DNA from: Thermoplasmata archaeon
Lineage (GTDB): Archaea > Thermoplasmatota > Thermoplasmata > Lutacidiplasmatales > UBA184
Assembly (NCBI GenBank): GCA_030040755.1
Contig: JASHTC010000014.1
Span: 1 to 15,984 of the forward strand
DNA length: 15,984 nt
Direction of reading: 5' to 3'
The notes beneath the pieces were generated by a model. It made no database searches. It had not been told where the DNA came from and saw only the letters and a program-made list of their open reading frames with translations. Position 1 is the first letter of the stretch; every line of letters begins with the position of its first letter. Below, one piece after another: positions 13,703 through 15,984 of this stretch. The position numbers were made by a program, and so were the translations under genes.

Positions 13703-14494
13703 ATGCCGCCGGAGGCGGTCGAGCTCCGCCCCACCATCGACCGGGCGTGGCTCGAATCCGCGGCCACGGCCGACCCGATCACCCACGCCTACGCGCTCTG
13801 GGACCTCGACCGCCTCCCGGACCAGGTCCGGTTCTTCTCCGTCCTGCGGGGCGGGGCGATGCAGGGATACCTGCTGATCTGGCAAGCCCCCCGACGCCCG
13901 CCCGTGGTCCACTGGCTGGCGCCCTCCCTCCCCGAGGTCCTCGCCGCGCTCCCGCCCCGTCCGCTCATCCTGGTCGGACCGGAGGAGGTCCGCCCCCTCG
14001 TCCATCACGCCCGTGGGCCGTGCGTCGACTACACCGTGCTGGTCGCCGCCGCGCCGCTCGGGACGCACCCGCCCCCGACCCCCCGCGACGCCCAGGTCGG
14101 CCGGCTGACCCGCGACCACGTCGGCCACCTCGAGGCCCTGGTGCGGGAGTCCGACGACCCGATGGCCCAGGCGTATGCGGGGGTCGACCCGGGCTCGGAG
14201 GTCATCTTCGGAGGGTTCGAGGGGAACCGGCTCGTGGGGGTCGCCCTCGCCTCGGTACGCCGCCCGTCCGTCTGGTTCGTGAGCGGCGTCTTCGTCCGCC
14301 CCGAGCACCGGAACGGCGGGTGGGGGCGGGCCGTCACCCGGGCGGTGATGATGGAGGCCGAACGGGCGGGGGCCCCGTGCGCGTTGTTCGTGCGCGAGGA
14401 CCGGACGGAGGCGCGGGCGGTGTACGACCGGCTCGGCTTCCACCCGGTCGCCCGCCGGGCATGGATGGATTGCGGGGTGGGCCGCCGACCGTAA
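13703..14494 (+). CDS. GNAT-family N-acetyltransferase
   Basis: A 263-aa protein with a GNAT catalytic domain in its C-terminal half (about residues 132-258). Beta-strand 4 and the acetyl-CoA pyrophosphate loop are seen as VFVRPEHRNGGWGRAVTRA (197-213), matching the R/Q-x-x-G-x-G/A motif. Motif B follows with Tyr241 (ARAVYDRLGFHPV), a usual general acid. The N-terminal half (1 to about 125) is a separate region containing aromatic and hydrophobic strands (FFSVLRGGAMQGYLLIW at 44-60). It resembles a degenerate second GNAT-like domain, a known arrangement. The acceptor, a protein or small molecule, is not predictable. It is a single gene diverging from the DUF2400 operon, and polymerase X follows with its own probable promoter. 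Confidence 0.85.
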   Translation: MPPEAVELRPTIDRAWLESAATADPITHAYALWDLDRLPDQVRFFSVLRGGAMQGYLLIWQAPRRPPVVHWLAPSLPEVLAALPPRPLILVGPEEVRPLVHHARGPCVDYTVLVAAAPLGTHPPPTPRDAQVGRLTRDHVGHLEALVRESDDPMAQAYAGVDPGSEVIFGGFEGNRLVGVALASVRRPSVWFVSGVFVRPEHRNGGWGRAVTRAVMMEAERAGAPCALFVREDRTEARAVYDRLGFHPVARRAWMDCGVGRRP

Positions 14495-14508
14495 CCGGAC
14501 CCGACTGG

Positions 14509-14513
14509 CTAAT
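14509..14513 (+). promoter_or_regulatory. Possible TATA-like box of the polymerase X gene
   Basis: CTAAT is the only A/T cluster in the 44-base gap and is centred 28 bases before the ATG. No ribosome binding site precedes the ATG, consistent with leaderless translation. The match is weak. Confidence 0.35.
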
Positions 14514-14538
14514 CCTGCCTCGCTCGCTACCCTCCCCG

Positions 14539-15984
14539 ATGCCCTCGAACGCCGAGGCGGCGGAGACGTTCCGGACGGTCGCGGACCTGCTCGATGTCCT
14601 CGGGGAGCGGTTCAAGCCCGAGGCGTACCGCCGGGTGGCCCGGTCGATCGACGCGCTGACCGAGGACCTCGGGGCGATCTCCGCGCGGGACGAGCTACGG
14701 TCGGTGCCCGGCGTCGGCGAAGCGATCGAGGAGAAGATCCGCGAGTACCTCACCACCGGTCGCATCGACTACCTCGAACGACTGCGGCGGGAGGTCCCCC
14801 CCGGGGTGGCGGAGCTCCTCCGGGTCCCCGGACTCGGCCCGAAGACCGCCCGACGGTTCTGGACCGAGCTGGGGGTCGAGGGCCCGGCCGAGCTCCTGAC
14901 GGCGATCGACGCGGGGCGGCTCCTCGGCGTCAAAGGGTTCGGCCCGAAGAAGATCGCCCAGGTCCGGGCGGCGGTCGAGGCCGCCCGCGGGAGCGGCCCG
15001 AGCGCCCGGCTGCCGATCGAGGCCGCCTACCCGGTCGCGCAGAGGATCGTGCGAAGCCTGCGGGAGCGGGCCGGCGCCGAGCGGGTCGAGGTCGCCGGCA
15101 GCTTCCGGCGGGGACGGGAGACCGTCGGCGACCTGGATATCCTGGTGACGTCCCATGACCCGGCCCGGGCGTTCGACGTCTTCTCCGCCCTCCCCGAGGT
15201 CCGCGAGGTCCGGCTGCGGGGGAGCACCAAGGAGACGGTGGTGCTCACGAACGGGCTGCAGGTCGACGTGCGGGTCGTCGAGCCGGCCTCGTTCGGGGCC
15301 GCGCTGCAGTACTTCACCGGTTCGAAGGACCACAACGTCGCGGTCCGGACCCTCGCCAAGGACGCGGGATTGCGCGTCAACGAGTACGGGGTGACCCGGG
15401 GCGAGGAGCGGGTCGCGGGCGCGACCGAGGAGGAGGTCTACCGCGCGCTCGGCCTCGCGTGGATCCCGCCCGAGCTCCGGGAGGGGCGGGGCGAGGTCGA
15501 GGCCGCCCGCCAGGGTCCCCTGCCGCCCCTCGTGGAGGAGCGGGACCTGCGGGGCGACCTGCACGTCCACCTCCCGCCGGAGGCCGGCGCGGCGGCGGTC
15601 GACCGGGTGCTCGAGGAGGCGCGTCACCGGGGGTACGCCTACGTCGGGCTGGTGAGCGAGGGCGTCTCGGCGGAGGGGCGGCCGTTCCGTCTCCCCGACG
15701 CGCTGCTCGAGCGGGCCGGGAAGGCCGCGAGCGCCCGGTTCCGGGTCTTCCGCGTCGCCGAGACCGATGGGCCTCCCGGGGAGGGAGAGTCGGCGCCCTC
15801 CGGGGTCGACCTCATCGTCCGCCGGCCGACGGCGCGGCGTCCCGCGGCGCCGGTCGACGCGGCGGACCCCCGGCCCCCGGCGCTCGTCGCCCACGTGGGG
15901 GGCGGGACCCCGAACGCGGTCGCCTCCGTCCGGGCCTGGATCGCCTACGCGGCGGCCACGGGGGCCGCCGTCGAGGTGGGGCCC
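14539..15984 (+). CDS. polX: DNA polymerase family X (gap-filling repair), C-terminus off the window
   Basis: The first 482 codons of a family X DNA polymerase, used for short gap filling in base excision or break repair. Residues 1-75 are the 8-kDa helix-hairpin-helix domain (SVPGVGEAIEEKI). More HhH motifs are at 95-103 (VPGLGPKTA) and 130-138 (GVKGFGPKK). The nucleotidyltransferase site is GSFRRGRETVGDLDILV (187-203) with metal ligands Asp198 and Asp200; the third Asp is Asp243 (VDVRVV). GSKDHNVAVR at 261-270 completes the polymerase core. A PHP-type exonuclease domain should follow. GDLHVH at 339-344 keeps its HxH, but the usual Thr-Asp-His-Ser has become Val-Ser-Glu-Gly at 372-375, and the stretch 398-445 is degraded. 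The end is missing, so the total length is unknown. Confidence 0.92.
   Translation, partial: MPSNAEAAETFRTVADLLDVLGERFKPEAYRRVARSIDALTEDLGAISARDELRSVPGVGEAIEEKIREYLTTGRIDYLERLRREVPPGVAELLRVPGLGPKTARRFWTELGVEGPAELLTAIDAGRLLGVKGFGPKKIAQVRAAVEAARGSGPSARLPIEAAYPVAQRIVRSLRERAGAERVEVAGSFRRGRETVGDLDILVTSHDPARAFDVFSALPEVREVRLRGSTKETVVLTNGLQVDVRVVEPASFGAALQYFTGSKDHNVAVRTLAKDAGLRVNEYGVTRGEERVAGATEEEVYRALGLAWIPPELREGRGEVEAARQGPLPPLVEERDLRGDLHVHLPPEAGAAAVDRVLEEARHRGYAYVGLVSEGVSAEGRPFRLPDALLERAGKAASARFRVFRVAETDGPPGEGESAPSGVDLIVRRPTARRPAAPVDAADPRPPALVAHVGGGTPNAVASVRAWIAYAAATGAAVEVGP

Overview
The window looks like archaeal chromosomal DNA of high G+C content. Supporting evidence: an A-type (V/A) ATP synthase operon, an archaeal-length RNase Z, a membrane-anchored DUF929 thioredoxin-like protein, and short TATA-like boxes about 25-40 bases upstream of start codons, which imply leaderless or very short-leader mRNAs. 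I favour a high-GC member of Thermoplasmatota, but that placement is inference from gene content. No mobile elements, CRISPR arrays or tRNA/rRNA genes were seen.

Layout. (1) Positions 1-875, minus strand: the head of an ATP synthase operon, in transcription order subunit K (c ring), subunit E (stalk), then the first codons of subunit C leaving the window. It has its own TATA box. (2) 993-2638, minus: a two-gene thiol-redox operon. The first gene encodes a three-helix-anchored thioredoxin-fold protein (DUF929, CPYC). The second encodes a VKOR-family membrane disulfide-forming enzyme. Together they look like an oxidative folding pair for exported proteins. (3) 2734-4898, plus: RNase Z (tRNA 3' processing) overlapping by ATGA with imidazolonepropionase HutI (histidine degradation). 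(4) 4944-5445, plus: a 71-aa lysine-rich protein with an internal repeat, a stem-loop/T-run terminator, and a 52-aa zinc-ribbon protein missed by length cut-offs. (5) 5446-5796: 351 bases without a gene, holding a strong inverted repeat, two hairpins and TATA-like elements ahead of the ribonucleotide reductase gene. (6) 5797-8589, plus: adenosylcobalamin-dependent (class II) ribonucleotide reductase NrdJ. (7) 8594-12268, minus: a MarR-type repressor followed by two tandem paralogous DHA2-like MFS exporters. The promoter carries three 9-bp direct repeats at exact 16-bp spacing, very probably an autoregulatory operator. (8) 12327-13618, minus: a DUF2400/TIGR02757 protein that looks like a divergent endonuclease III-fold protein with an Fe-S cluster loop, coupled by ATGA overlap to a 135-aa unknown. 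(9) 13703-14494, plus: a GNAT acetyltransferase. (10) 14539-15984, plus: family X DNA polymerase, cut by the window edge, whose C-terminal PHP domain appears to have lost metal ligands.

Most of the window is ordinary housekeeping and accessory metabolism. The parts most worth checking are the repeat-built operator of the MarR-MFS operon, the DUF2400 gene with its coupled unknown partner, the degenerate PHP domain of PolX, the structured region upstream of nrdJ, and the small duplicated-motif basic protein.
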